In this document: positions 1-8,638 of the stretch, piece by piece | How positions within the stretch are numbered: position 1 is the first letter of the stretch | Layout: the number at the start of each line of letters is the position of its first letter | DNA from: Rhodoferax saidenbachensis | GTDB lineage: Bacteria; Pseudomonadota; Gammaproteobacteria; Burkholderiales; Burkholderiaceae_C | Length of the DNA stretch: 64,000 nt | NCBI RefSeq assembly: GCF_001955715.1 | Contig: NZ_CP019239.1 | Span: 2,604,001-2,668,000 of the forward strand | Reading direction: 5' to 3' | Made by a program: the position numbers and the translations under genes | Notes under the pieces: generated by a model | The model's input: the letters and a program-made list of their open reading frames with translations, nothing else | What the model was told of the DNA's origin: nothing | Database searches by the model: none

Positions 1-391
1 AACGCTGCGCGGTCAGGTTGGTTCTTGCGGTGGTGAGGTCCATGCGCGCCATGCCGTGCCTGCGGGCCAGGTCTTCGGCGGCCAGCAACAGCTGCTTGCC
101 AGCTCCGGTCTTGCGGCTTTGCGGAGTGACAAACAGGTCATACAACACGTAGATGGGCTGCGCTTCCACCGAACAGAACGTCGGGTAGAGCTGGCAGAAG
201 CCTACGGCGTTGGCGTCCGCGTCTTCGGCCAGCAGGATCACCGACTCCTGCTTGTGCATGCGCGCAGCGATGAACTGCGTGGCCGCAGCGAGGTCTGGCG
301 CCTGTTCGTAGAACTGGCGGTAGGCGTCAAACAGGGCGGCGACGGTGCTCAGGTCCTGCAGTGTGGCAAGACGGGCGTGGACGGGTGGCAT
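1..391 (-). CDS. GNAT-family N-acetyltransferase (3' end outside window)
   Basis: Reading leftwards from the ATG at 391, an open frame runs off the window edge, giving about 130 residues that begin MPPVHARLATLQDLSTV. The pattern is that of a GNAT acetyltransferase: an N-terminal strand and helix, a FYEQAP segment, the central strand YVLYDLFVTP, then a short basic loop SRKTGAGKQLL that corresponds to the acetyl-CoA pyrophosphate-binding motif A. The substrate cannot be told from sequence. The protein would be cytoplasmic. It lies 22 bp upstream of the stop of the diguanylate cyclase gene on the same strand and may be co-transcribed with it. The C-terminal strand and the stop are outside the window. 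Confidence 0.8.
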   Translation of the reverse strand, partial: MPPVHARLATLQDLSTVAALFDAYRQFYEQAPDLAAATQFIAARMHKQESVILLAEDADANAVGFCQLYPTFCSVEAQPIYVLYDLFVTPQSRKTGAGKQLLLAAEDLARRHGMARMDLTTARTNLTAQR

Positions 392-413
392 GGGTTGTGT
401 GAGAGAAATTGGC

Positions 414-2573
414 TCAGGCCCGCAGCGCGTCTTCGGCACGGCGCTTTTTCATCTGGGCCTTGGCCTGGTACATACGCGCGTCGGCCTCGGCAATGCATTT
501 GTCCAGCGAGGTGTCGGCGCTCGCGCGCAGCGCGTAGCCCATGGCGGCACTGGGTTCGATAGGGTTGCCGTCAGGCGCCGCGTAGCTGGCACCCTGGCAA
601 CGCAGCCGGAAGGCCTCCAGGTCAACAAGCACCTGCTCTTCGCTGCTGTTGGCCAGAACAATCAGGAACTCGTCGCCACCAATGCGGAAACACGCCCCCT
701 GCGGCCACTGTGCGCGCACCTGGTCAGCAAACCGCACCAGCAAGGTATCGCCGGCCGCATGGCCATACACGTCATTGACGTGTTTGAGGTTGTTCAGGTC
801 GGCCACCACCACGGCCTGGGGATAAACCCCCAGGGGCTGCGGATCCACCTTCTGGCTGAAGTAGTTGCGGTTGTAAAAACCTGTCAGCGTGTCGGTGTAG
901 AGCAGGTGCTCGCGCTCCGTCAGGAACTGAGTCGCGGCCTTTTGCGCCACCAGTTTTCGCACCACCGCAATGACCACCAGCACGATGGCAACCAGCGCTA
1001 GACCCAACGCGCCCACCAGCTTGAGCAACTGCATGTTCGTCTCATTGCGCAAGGTGGGCACACTTTGGATGCCCGCGTACTTGGCTTCCTCGAACTTGAT
1101 CAGCGGGATCACCTTGTCCATGATGGACGCCAGCTCCGGCTGCTTGCGGCTCACGCCAAAGTAGACAAACGAATCCTTGGACGTATTGCCCCGCTTGACG
1201 ACGTCGGAGTAGCCCAGCCCGTTGATATAAAACTCCACCACGGTGGGGTTTTCGATCATGTAGGCCACCTTCCCATCACGCACCAGGCGCAACGACTCCA
1301 TGATGTCCTCCGTGGTAACGATCTGCGGATTTTTCAGGTTCTTGCGCAGGTACTCCTCGTGCCAGAAACCGTCAATCACCGCCACGCGCTGGCCGTCCAG
1401 GTCATACACGTCCTGCACCGGCGGGCTGTTCTTGAGGCCCACGATGATGTCGCGCTCGGTGCTGATGGCGTGCGGAAAGATGAAATCCTTGAGCCGGTCT
1501 TCGGTCTTGGCCATGTCGACCACATGCACCGTACCGGCGCGTGCCTGGTCCATGATGTCGGCGAACGTGCCGCTCACCACCTTGAAGCGTATGCCCACCG
1601 TATCGCCAACGCGTTTGAGCATTTCGCCGGCAATGCCGCGGTACTCACCGTTGCTGTAGTGGTCAAACGGCAGGTAGTCTTCTGCCACCCCGACCACGGC
1701 GGTGCCCTTTTGTTCCAGCCAGCGCAGTTCGGCCTCGCTCAGGCGCAGGATCTTGCGGTTGTAGATGCTTTGCGCCTTGTCCTTGAGGGCAAGAATTTCC
1801 AGCTCGCGCTGCGCCATGTAGCTGTCCAGAATGCTGCCCAGCATCTGCCGCTCCTTGAGGACCGCCATGGTCATGTCCGACGTGATGGCACGCAACTGTG
1901 CCACCAGCCCGAGCTTGGGGTGGGTGTACAAAAATTCGTACTCCACGCCGCCACCCGCCGTGACAAAACCATCGATCTGGCCCATCTCCAGCGCGTGCAG
2001 CCCGGCGTCCTGGGCATCAAACTCCACGGTCTCGATATGGATGTTCGGAAACTCTTTGGGCAGTTGCTGAATGACAAAGTCATTACGGATGAAACCCACC
2101 TTGCGACCATCCAGATCACCCAGGGTCTGCACCGGCGAATCCTTGCCCGCAAACACGGTGTAGGGGTATTTGAGCAACGGGCGGGTGAACCACATGGTGC
2201 GTTCACGCTCAGGGGTCGGGTTGGCGCCGTACAGAAGGTCGATGTCTCCACGCAGGAACCGCGTGTAGGCGTCGTCCCAACCTTTGATGTCGGCCGGCAC
2301 CACCTTGAGCCCCAGTTGGGACTGAATGTCTTTCAGCAGTTCCGGCAACAGCCCGGTGCGCAGGCCGCGAAACTCAAAATAGTCGGATCCGGCATGCGGA
2401 TCAAACCCCACCGTATAGGTTTTGTCGCGGTGGGCCACCAGCCAGGAATGCTGCTCGGCACTGAGTTGTACGGGCACTGCGGCACTGGCCACGCCCACAC
2501 ACCAGGCCGCAAGCACGACGAGCATCCAGCGCACGCTACGCGCGCACCGTTCAAATATCCCACCAAAAGGCAC
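414..2573 (-). CDS. Membrane diguanylate cyclase with two periplasmic SBP_bac_3 sensor domains
   Basis: A 719-residue protein if started at the GTG at 2573, which has an AGGGAG ribosome site 8 nt upstream; an ATG 48 bp inside lacks one. The N-terminus is a signal peptide (WMLVVLAAWCVGVASA). Two consecutive solute-binding domains of the amino-acid-binding type (SBP_bac_3) follow at about residues 45-265 and 275-495, then one membrane helix at about 513-538 and a C-terminal GGDEF domain. The GGDEF signature is intact near residues 632-636 (RIGGDEFLIVL), preceded by DTLTGFYNRNYF, so it should be an active c-di-GMP synthase. No EAL domain is present. The layout resembles BvgS-type sensors with the kinase replaced by a cyclase, suggesting that amino acids or similar small ligands control c-di-GMP (inference). 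Confidence 0.85.
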   Translation of the reverse strand: MPFGGIFERCARSVRWMLVVLAAWCVGVASAAVPVQLSAEQHSWLVAHRDKTYTVGFDPHAGSDYFEFRGLRTGLLPELLKDIQSQLGLKVVPADIKGWDDAYTRFLRGDIDLLYGANPTPERERTMWFTRPLLKYPYTVFAGKDSPVQTLGDLDGRKVGFIRNDFVIQQLPKEFPNIHIETVEFDAQDAGLHALEMGQIDGFVTAGGGVEYEFLYTHPKLGLVAQLRAITSDMTMAVLKERQMLGSILDSYMAQRELEILALKDKAQSIYNRKILRLSEAELRWLEQKGTAVVGVAEDYLPFDHYSNGEYRGIAGEMLKRVGDTVGIRFKVVSGTFADIMDQARAGTVHVVDMAKTEDRLKDFIFPHAISTERDIIVGLKNSPPVQDVYDLDGQRVAVIDGFWHEEYLRKNLKNPQIVTTEDIMESLRLVRDGKVAYMIENPTVVEFYINGLGYSDVVKRGNTSKDSFVYFGVSRKQPELASIMDKVIPLIKFEEAKYAGIQSVPTLRNETNMQLLKLVGALGLALVAIVLVVIAVVRKLVAQKAATQFLTEREHLLYTDTLTGFYNRNYFSQKVDPQPLGVYPQAVVVADLNNLKHVNDVYGHAAGDTLLVRFADQVRAQWPQGACFRIGGDEFLIVLANSSEEQVLVDLEAFRLRCQGASYAAPDGNPIEPSAAMGYALRASADTSLDKCIAEADARMYQAKAQMKKRRAEDALRA

Positions 2574-2668
2574 TAGAAATCTCCCTGTACGGCTTTGTCG
2601 ATACTTGCCAACATTCACCACACACAAGAATCGTACCTGAACCCACACCCTCCCAAGGCGTTTCGCCA

Positions 2669-3061
2669 CTACGGAGAGGGCTGGTGCGCGTAGCTCACGG
2701 TGAGCATCTCCCACTGGTGACCATCGGGCACATTCCAGTAAACCATGTTGCCGCCGTAGTCGGTGTTGATCTGGCCGTCCTCCGGCCCGCGCACCGTGCT
2801 GCGAAACGCAACGCCCGCCGCACGCATGCGCGCCAGGATGGCGTAAAACTGCGCCTGCTCCACCCGAAAGCAAAAGTGGTAGACCGGAAAGTCCTCGTCC
2901 GTCTGGATGAAGTCCAGCGTCAGCCCGTCGTTGATAAACACCGGCGCGAACGGGCCGACCCCGGTCTCGGACCACGGTACACCCAGCAGTTCGGCCAGTT
3001 GCCGCGCCGAGGCCACCGCGTGGTGCGACGGCACGATGGTGTGATCGAGGTGGATGGTCAT
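2669..3061 (-). CDS. VOC (glyoxalase/bleomycin-resistance fold) protein
   Basis: A 130-residue protein starting MTIHLDHTIVPSHH. It has one vicinal-oxygen-chelate module: LDHTIV at the start, a central LDFIQTDEDFPVYHFCF strand and a C-terminal block ending in GNMVYWNVPDGHQWEMLT, with metal-ligand candidates His near the N-terminus, His in VYHFCF and Glu in WEML. The family includes dioxygenases, glyoxalases and resistance proteins; which one cannot be told. Its ATG overlaps the stop of the upstream TauE-like gene as ATGA, so the two are translationally coupled and probably co-transcribed. Confidence 0.8.
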   Translation of the reverse strand: MTIHLDHTIVPSHHAVASARQLAELLGVPWSETGVGPFAPVFINDGLTLDFIQTDEDFPVYHFCFRVEQAQFYAILARMRAAGVAFRSTVRGPEDGQINTDYGGNMVYWNVPDGHQWEMLTVSYAHQPSP

Positions 3062-3855
3062 GACACAGCCCTCACCAACATATAGATCCCCAACACGATG
3101 AGGCCCACAAAGAACCAGCGGCGAAATACATCCGGTCGCAATGTGGCGCGCACCCGCTGGCCCAGAAACATGCCCGCCAGCGCAGGCAACACCGCCAGGG
3201 CCGAACTGCCCGACGCGGGCAACTGGTAGCTGCCCTGCAGGGCCAGGGCTGCCGCCAGCGCCACGGTAGACACTGTGAATGACAGGCCCAGCGCCTGTAT
3301 GAGCTGCTCCTTGGCCAAACCCAGCGATCCCAGATACGGCACGGCGGGCACCACAAAAACGCCTGTGGCGCCCGTCACGAGGCCCGTGACCAGCCCCACC
3401 AGCGGCGATAGCCAGGGCTCGGCCCGCGCAGGCACGCGGAACTGGCGCGCCGCAAGCCCTATGACCCCGTACAGCGCCAGGATGGCGCCCAAGCCTGCAC
3501 TGGCCACCGACGAGGACGCACCGGTCAACACACTGATGCCCAGCAACGTGCCCAAGCAGATCATCACCATCATGGTGGCCAACCGTTTGAACAAATACCC
3601 CAGAGGCGGCCCCGCCACCAGTTGCCACACATTGGTCACGAGCGAAGGAATGATCAGCATCGAGGCCGCAGCGACTGGCGCCATGAACAGGCTCAGCACG
3701 CCCATGGCCACCGTGGGCAGTCCCATACCCACCACCCCTTTGACAAAACCGGCGGCCACAAACGTGGCGGTGATGAAAATCAGGATAGTGGTGGTGTCAC
3801 TGTTCAAGGCGGGACTCCGTGATTTAAAGGCGCGTGGGGTCGCCCCATTGGGCAT
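3058..3855 (-). CDS. TauE/SafE-family membrane transporter (DUF81)
   Basis: Up to 265 residues with about eight hydrophobic segments and the paired repeat typical of TauE/SafE permeases (FVAAGFVKGVVGMGLPTVAMG near the start, LVTGLVTGATGVFVVPAVPYL in the middle). Such proteins are thought to export sulfite, sulfoacetate or other small organic anions; the substrate here is unknown. The ATG at 3855 has no clear ribosome site. A TTG at 3807 (residue 17) has GGAG 7 nt upstream and would start just before the first membrane helix, so it is a good alternative. It is coupled by an ATGA overlap to the VOC gene downstream. Confidence 0.85.
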   Translation of the reverse strand: MPNGATPRAFKSRSPALNSDTTTILIFITATFVAAGFVKGVVGMGLPTVAMGVLSLFMAPVAAASMLIIPSLVTNVWQLVAGPPLGYLFKRLATMMVMICLGTLLGISVLTGASSSVASAGLGAILALYGVIGLAARQFRVPARAEPWLSPLVGLVTGLVTGATGVFVVPAVPYLGSLGLAKEQLIQALGLSFTVSTVALAAALALQGSYQLPASGSSALAVLPALAGMFLGQRVRATLRPDVFRRWFFVGLIVLGIYMLVRAVS

Positions 3856-4083
3856 TCAGTGTTGTCGCCGCAACATAGACGTCTGGGTTTGTGGCGGGCT
3901 TGGTTTTCAGCATGGGAGGTGAATGGTGTGGATCACCCTGGGCAAGAGGATAGGGTCATCCCCGCATTTTGGCTAGCGCTGCCACGCACCACCACACGGC
4001 CGCCCAGAGCGCGGCCACCAGTGCGCCATGGACGCAGACCGTAGCGAAGAATTTAGGCGAAGTCTGGAGAGACTGGTTACCCG

Positions 4084-4629
4084 CTAGTGGCCCGCAGTGA
4101 CACGACGCAGGATGAAGAAGAACGGCTTCTGCATGCCTTTGCGATCCATCACGCCGAACACGGCGTTTGCATCGATCTTGCGGAAGACATCGTTGATGGG
4201 AAGCTGGTCGTACACCATGGTCGCGCTGGACTGGCCGCGGTAGCTGGTCATGCGCAATCTCGCACGCGAGCGGGTGGTCGTGAACAGCGGCATCATGGCC
4301 TGAAACACCCGACCCAGAGTGGCCGACTTGGGCAGTGCCACGTGGTCGCTCCAACTGAGCGCAGGCCCCATCCGCGCCGGGTTCACGCTGGCAAGGCCGC
4401 CGCCGAGGGTTGAGAACACCAGAGGGTGCACGTCTTCTGCACTCTCAAAACGCTTGCCGTACCAGTGGTACGCCTCCAGCAGGCCATCCATGGGGTGACC
4501 GGTTTCAAAGCCCTCCCCTTTCCAGCTTCCGAGCATGAAGTCCGTCTCCACCGGCGACAGTGCATCGAACAGCGCAAGTGCCTCCTGGGTTGTCGCACCG
4601 CCTGCATTTAGTTTTTCGTGCACATTCAT
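4084..4629 (-). CDS. GXWXG / DUF4334 domain protein
   Basis: A 181-residue soluble protein. The N-terminal third holds FMLGSWKGEGFETGHPMDGLL, the GXWXG motif, and the C-terminal half matches the DUF4334 pattern (RARLRMTSYRGQSSATMVYDQLPINDVFRKID and GVMDRKGMQKPFFFILRR). The family is widespread in proteobacteria and actinobacteria and its biochemical role is not established as far as I know. There is no signal peptide. The 228-bp gap behind it (3856-4083) shows no convincing gene. Confidence 0.8.
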   Translation of the reverse strand: MNVHEKLNAGGATTQEALALFDALSPVETDFMLGSWKGEGFETGHPMDGLLEAYHWYGKRFESAEDVHPLVFSTLGGGLASVNPARMGPALSWSDHVALPKSATLGRVFQAMMPLFTTTRSRARLRMTSYRGQSSATMVYDQLPINDVFRKIDANAVFGVMDRKGMQKPFFFILRRVTAGH

Positions 4630-4672
4630 CGGGATACGGTCTCGGTGTATTGCATGCCGCCTGGCGCCAGCA

Positions 4673-5245
4673 CTAGGCCACGCCAGCCGGGCCGTTTTTG
4701 TCCACGGTATAACGCAGCTCCGCCATACCCGCCCCCATCTGCTGTGCAGAGACCAGACGCAAGGTCGGGTTTAACACCCTGCGCGGGAAAAGCGGCTTGC
4801 CCTTGCCCAGCGTGGCAGAACCTATTTGAATGATCAGCTCGTCCAGCAAACTCGCATCATGGAACTGCCCCGCGAGATCACCACCGCCCACAATCCAGAG
4901 GTTTTTACCACCCGCCGCAGCGCGCATCTCGGCATGGACCTGGTGCACATCGCCCTGCACAAACCGGATGTCCGCGCCGGGTAGGGCGGGCAAGGTGCGG
5001 CTGGAGAACACCCAAGCCGGCTGGGTATAAGGCCACGGCGAGCCCGTCTCGGCGATCACCATGTCGGCGTTGCGCCGCATCCATTCGTAGGTGGAAGACC
5101 CCATGGCCAAAGCGCCCACCTCGGCAATAAACGCGGGATAGCTGGAGTGGTTGATGTCACCCAGCGGAAACAGCCACTCCAGAGAGTCATCCTCTGTAGC
5201 AATGAAGCCATCAAGACTGGTCGCGGTGAAGTACTGGGTTTTCAT
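4673..5245 (-). CDS. Dihydrofolate reductase-like (RibD C-terminal domain) protein
   Basis: A 190-residue protein beginning MKTQYFTATSLDGFIATEDDSLEWLF, the hallmark start of the YyaP/YwjB group of DHFR-like RibD_C proteins. The NADPH-binding region is visible as KNLWIVGGGDLAGQF and the C-terminal part as LIIQIGSATLGKGKPLFPRR. These proteins are predicted NADPH-dependent reductases of unknown substrate; canonical folate reductase activity should not be assumed. It sits 43 bp upstream of the GXWXG gene on the same strand. Confidence 0.85.
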   Translation of the reverse strand: MKTQYFTATSLDGFIATEDDSLEWLFPLGDINHSSYPAFIAEVGALAMGSSTYEWMRRNADMVIAETGSPWPYTQPAWVFSSRTLPALPGADIRFVQGDVHQVHAEMRAAAGGKNLWIVGGGDLAGQFHDASLLDELIIQIGSATLGKGKPLFPRRVLNPTLRLVSAQQMGAGMAELRYTVDKNGPAGVA

Positions 5246-5272
5246 GGTTGCGCTTTTCTGGACGTGGGCCGT

Positions 5273-5701
5273 TCAGCGTGCAGGCTGGGTGGGTGGAACA
5301 TAGCCTTCTGGATGCTGGGGCAGCGCATCATCGATCGGCCACCAGCTTGCTTTGGAATTCACATGGGCGTGGAACGCCAACCGGGTTTGCACGGGCTCTG
5401 CCAGGAGTCCCGCACGAATCCGCACGATACCGGGCAAGGAATCCCGCGCACTGAAGACAGGCGACCCACAGACCGCGCAGAAAACCCGGACCTTTCCGGG
5501 CGAGGATTCAAAGCGGTGCAACAACGCTTGCCCTGACGAGAACGACAACCGCGATGCATCAACCGGAATGTTGGTGGCGAACGGACCACCTTGTGCGCGC
5601 CTGCATTGGGCGCAATGGCAAACCTGCACCGGCGCCAGCGCTCCTTCGATAGTGAACTGCACGCCTTTGCAAAGGCATGATCCATGGTGTTTGATGGCCA
5701 T
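5273..5701 (-). CDS. GFA-family zinc protein (CENP-V/Gfa fold)
   Basis: A 142-residue protein with the cysteine pattern of the GFA family: CLCKG near residue 9, CHCAQCRRAQGG near residue 29 and CAVCGSPVF near residue 76. These ligate two zinc ions in the family. The founder, Gfa of Paracoccus, was linked to glutathione-formaldehyde adduct formation, but most members have no proven reaction. It is 27 bp upstream of the DHFR-like gene on the same strand. There is no signal peptide. Confidence 0.85.
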   Translation of the reverse strand: MAIKHHGSCLCKGVQFTIEGALAPVQVCHCAQCRRAQGGPFATNIPVDASRLSFSSGQALLHRFESSPGKVRVFCAVCGSPVFSARDSLPGIVRIRAGLLAEPVQTRLAFHAHVNSKASWWPIDDALPQHPEGYVPPTQPAR

Positions 5702-5836
5702 CGCGTGGTTTTAGCACAGCGCACGACTGGCCAGTAAGGCGCCCCACCCTCTCACACTTGGGCCTGATGCTGTTCCCCCATCACCAAGAACGCTCCCTAC
5801 ACCGCTGCCCCGCCACGGATGACGCGGCCAAGCCGT

Positions 5837-6565
5837 TCATGCGCAACCCTGCACTACCGGTAGGTCCAGAAGGTAGCCTTTGCCGCGGATGGTTTTGATG
5901 ATGTCCAGCCCTTCGGAGGCAGCCATCAGCTTTTGCCGTAGACGCGATACCAGCAAATCGATGCTTCGCACGCCGGCACCGATCTGGCGCCCGCCCACCA
6001 GCTCCAGCAGTTGTTCGCGACTCAGCAGTTGCCGCGGGGTTTGTAAAAAAGTGCACAGCAGGCGGAATTCAGCATGGGACAAAGCGACCGTCAAGCCACT
6101 GGGGGCCAGCAAACTGCGGCTTTCGCGGTCCAGTGTCCAGCCCTGAAAGTTGTACACATTGGCAAGCGCCCGCGCCTCCGGCCCGTCCGACGACACCGCC
6201 GCACGGCGCAACACCGCCTGGATGCGGGCCACCAGCTCGCGCGGTTCAAAGGGTTTGACGACGTAATCGTCGGCTCCGTTTTCCAACCCCACCACCCGGT
6301 CGTAAGGGTCTGTCCGGGCAGACAGCATGATGATAGGCATCTGGGTTTGCTGGCGCACTTCGCGCGTCAGGCTCAAGCCATCGGTTTCAGGCAGTTCCAC
6401 GTCCATGACGATCAGGTCAATCGCATGCGCAGCCAGCTGGGTGCGCATGCCAGTGCCGTCCACGGCCACATGGGTCTCAAACCCATAGGGCCGCAGATAG
6501 TTGGCCAGCAGGCTATTGATATCCTCATCGTCATCAACAATTAATACTTTTGCCTTGAAAGTCAT
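5837..6565 (-). CDS. OmpR-family response regulator (orphan)
   Basis: A 242-residue two-domain regulator. The receiver domain (about 1-120) has the acidic pair D11/D12, the phospho-acceptor D55 in LIVMDVELP and the conserved lysine in YVVKPF. The C-terminal winged helix (about 135-235) contains LSHAEFRLLCTFLQTPRQLLSREQLLELVGG and IDLLVSRLRQKL, the OmpR/PhoB DNA-binding pattern. No histidine kinase lies nearby. It is behind the flgH-like operon on the same strand, separated by a hairpin terminator and an AT-rich gap, so it probably has its own promoter. A run of eight C on the coding strand (6575-6582) sits nine bases upstream of the ATG. Confidence 0.9.
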   Translation of the reverse strand: MTFKAKVLIVDDDEDINSLLANYLRPYGFETHVAVDGTGMRTQLAAHAIDLIVMDVELPETDGLSLTREVRQQTQMPIIMLSARTDPYDRVVGLENGADDYVVKPFEPRELVARIQAVLRRAAVSSDGPEARALANVYNFQGWTLDRESRSLLAPSGLTVALSHAEFRLLCTFLQTPRQLLSREQLLELVGGRQIGAGVRSIDLLVSRLRQKLMAASEGLDIIKTIRGKGYLLDLPVVQGCA

Positions 6566-6618
6566 TGTGAAATAGGGGGGGGTATTTACTTTGTCAGCAT
6601 ACTGATGGTATCTTGAAA

Positions 6619-6647
6619 ATAAAGCCGCCCAACCAAATCGGCTTTAT
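6619..6647 (-). terminator. Hairpin terminator after the CHI-like gene
   Basis: A perfect 9-bp stem (ATAAAGCCG at 6619-6627 and CGGCTTTAT at 6639-6647) with an 11-nt loop lies 77 bp past the stop of the chalcone-isomerase-like gene, inside AT-rich DNA. On the minus strand it is followed by a weak T-rich stretch. It separates the flgH-like operon from the response regulator. Confidence 0.5.
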
Positions 6648-6723
6648 ATTTATCAATACTGAAATAATATTGACACAATCAATTTACAAAGCTGAAATAA
6701 ACCCACTCAAGCGACGTATCAAA

Positions 6724-7335
6724 TTAATATGTCAGCGCGGTGCGTATTATGGGCGGGCGTCCCAGCAGTTTAATTTTTAGCGCGGGGTCAGCTGGCTTTT
6801 CTCCCAGCCAGATATTCAGCAAGGCGTTATAGACGGCAATATCGCGCAGCGGTGCCGTCAGCGGTTTTTTGTTCAGTTCCACCATGGTCCCGGTTCCCGG
6901 CACCCAGTCCAGCGTCAAGCTATCGCCTTTGCGCAGACCTTGGGGTTGGCTTGCAATCGCCTTGCCCAAGTGCAGCATGCTCCCCACCACCCCCTCCTGC
7001 AAGCTGGCCCGTTCTGCTGCCACGTAATCCAGCAGCGCCTCGCTGAAATCTGCGCCGCTGACGTCACGCAGCATGGAAATCGCCAGCCGGCGCGGTCCCT
7101 CGGCCTCAAACACCTCCTGCACCGTCGCCCGGTGGTCGGGAAGGTATAGCCCCAGGGCATAGATCTTGAAGATCAGGCGCTTGCTGACGCCTGCACCATT
7201 GAGCTTGAGGTGCCGGCCCGCCACCTGGACCGAATCGTCGAGCGCGACGCCCTCCATTTCCGCCGTCGCGAAACACGGGAGGCAGGCAACCGCGCATACA
7301 GTCGCGGCCAATGTGGTTTTAAAGCCTGTAAACAT
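6724..7335 (-). CDS. Chalcone isomerase-like periplasmic protein
   Basis: A 203-residue protein with a signal peptide (FKTTLAATVCAVACLPCFATA). The mature part has the bacterial chalcone-isomerase-like pattern: LKLNGAGVSKRLIFKIYALGLYLPDHRATV, then RRLAISMLRDVSGADFSEAL and the C-terminal IAVYNALLNIWLGEKPADPALKIKLLG. These proteins share a fold with plant chalcone isomerase but have no known flavonoid activity. A GGAG ribosome site precedes the ATG. It follows the flgH-like gene by 21 bp, so it is probably the last gene of that operon. Confidence 0.85.
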   Translation of the reverse strand: MFTGFKTTLAATVCAVACLPCFATAEMEGVALDDSVQVAGRHLKLNGAGVSKRLIFKIYALGLYLPDHRATVQEVFEAEGPRRLAISMLRDVSGADFSEALLDYVAAERASLQEGVVGSMLHLGKAIASQPQGLRKGDSLTLDWVPGTGTMVELNKKPLTAPLRDIAVYNALLNIWLGEKPADPALKIKLLGRPPIIRTALTY

Positions 7336-7356
7336 GGTTTTCTCCTGACCTTGCGG

Positions 7357-8049
7357 CTACCAGATAGCCAAAGAGTTGTTGAGCACGCGTTGCAGCCAGT
7401 TGCGCGATGCAGCGTCTGACGTATCGCCCTGCCCCACCACCTCCAGACGCGCATTCACGACGTCGTTGGACTGGATGACATTGCCGTCCGCCATGTCCTT
7501 CGGATCCACCACACCGGAGAAACGCAAGGTGCTGTTATTGCCTTGCAGGGCAATGCTGCGTTCGCCCGCCACCACCAGGTTGCCGTTGGCAAGCACATTG
7601 ATCACCGAGGTCGCAAGCTGGCCGGTGAACTTGCTGTCATTCTTGGAGGTGCCGTTGCCCTTGAAGGTGTTGCTGCCAGACGCAGCGTCGTTCTGGTTCA
7701 ACCATGGACTCAGCAGGGAGTCGGCATTGGCGTTTCCAGTGCCCTTGGAGGTCAGCGCGCTCTCACGGCTGATATCGGTCTTGACGGTGTTGCTGGCGCT
7801 CAGGGTCTCCGAAATATTGACCTTGACGATGTCACCCACTGCACGTGCTTTCTGGCGCCCCGTGTACAAGGACCCGGATGTGGGATTGAATAACGAGCCC
7901 GTGTGGACACGCTCCACATTGGCAGGGCGCGCAATCGGCGCAGCAATCGCCGGCAGTTGCAAGATGGTGGGTGACGGGTTGGCACATCCGGCCAACAAAA
8001 CCGCCAGACTCAAGGCCACAAGGTGACGGACTGGGAGGTTGGAGTTCAT
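7357..8049 (-). CDS. flgH: FlgH-like flagellar L-ring lipoprotein, isolated from other flagellar genes
   Basis: A 230-residue lipoprotein: signal ending LAVLLAGC with the lipidated cysteine at 22, and the FlgH body GSLFNPTSGSLYTGRQKARAVGDIVKVNISETLSASN, then VINVLANGNLVVAGERSIAL and LRFSGVVDPKDMADGNVIQSNDVVNARLEVVGQGD. The length and order fit FlgH, which forms the outer-membrane ring around the flagellar rod. No flgG, flgI or other flagellar gene is in the window. Its start overlaps the preceding lipoprotein stop as ATGA. It may be a displaced flgH, or a ring protein for a different envelope structure; the sequence alone does not decide. Confidence 0.85.
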   Translation of the reverse strand: MNSNLPVRHLVALSLAVLLAGCANPSPTILQLPAIAAPIARPANVERVHTGSLFNPTSGSLYTGRQKARAVGDIVKVNISETLSASNTVKTDISRESALTSKGTGNANADSLLSPWLNQNDAASGSNTFKGNGTSKNDSKFTGQLATSVINVLANGNLVVAGERSIALQGNNSTLRFSGVVDPKDMADGNVIQSNDVVNARLEVVGQGDTSDAASRNWLQRVLNNSLAIW

Positions 8050-8636
8050 GATTTTTCCTTGGAAAGAGGAGCCCCACGGCGCTCTGGAACGATGCCTGTC
8101 ACCAGCGCCGCCACCACGGGCGCCAGCTTGTCATGGGTCGTCGCCCATTTGCTACGCCCGAAGTCGGGATCCACCACGTAGTGGCTGCTGGAGAGCACCT
8201 GCCCCTTGGCACTTTGCAAGGTCAGGGACGCGGCACTCACGTAAGCCTGGTAGCTATCGGTCATGGGGCGCTTGTCCCACGTCATCTGCGCGCTGTAACG
8301 CAGCCAGACGGCACAGGCCGCGACAGGGCTCTGCTCGTCGTACACGCGGCTCTCGATCTGGTGTGCACGCAGGGCCGTTTGCAGCGCGGGAATCACATCG
8401 GCGCTGGCAGTATTGGGGTTGAACTCAATACACAGCGTGGTAAAGGGTGCGTGCGGGTAGTACACCGTGTTGACCGCCTCCCCCGGCTCCGACTGCATGG
8501 ACATCGTGGCCATGCCACCGGTGGCCTTGGCAAGCTCCCACAGAGGGACAGGGCTCACGATGGAACACGCTGACAAGGTCAGGACAGCCAACGAAAGCGC
8601 CACCGGCGGCAATAAGGAGGCCATGGGGGAGGCCAT
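8046..8636 (-). CDS. Predicted lipoprotein, Sbal_3080-like
   Basis: A 196-residue protein with a lipoprotein signal (SLAVLTLSAC, lipid cysteine near residue 24). The body has a LCIEFNPN strand, a conserved ALQTALRAHQIESRVYD segment and CAVWLRYSAQMTWDKR, then WATTHDKLAPVVAALV at the end. The layout resembles the Sbal_3080 family of small lipoproteins of unknown function; this is a tentative match by eye. It is translationally coupled to the flgH-like gene, and its ATG comes 2 bp after the stop of the upstream helical protein. The N-terminus has two ATGs close together; the first is used here. Confidence 0.6.
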   Translation of the reverse strand: MASPMASLLPPVALSLAVLTLSACSIVSPVPLWELAKATGGMATMSMQSEPGEAVNTVYYPHAPFTTLCIEFNPNTASADVIPALQTALRAHQIESRVYDEQSPVAACAVWLRYSAQMTWDKRPMTDSYQAYVSAASLTLQSAKGQVLSSSHYVVDPDFGRSKWATTHDKLAPVVAALVTGIVPERRGAPLSKEKS

Positions 8637-8638
8637 GG

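Noticed and set aside
1065..2576. 503-codon open frame opposite the diguanylate cyclase
   Set aside because: Shadow frame; the minus-strand product has intact domains.
3956..4083. Short membrane-like frame between the TauE and GXWXG genes
   Set aside because: No start with a ribosome site and no conservation visible; probably non-coding.
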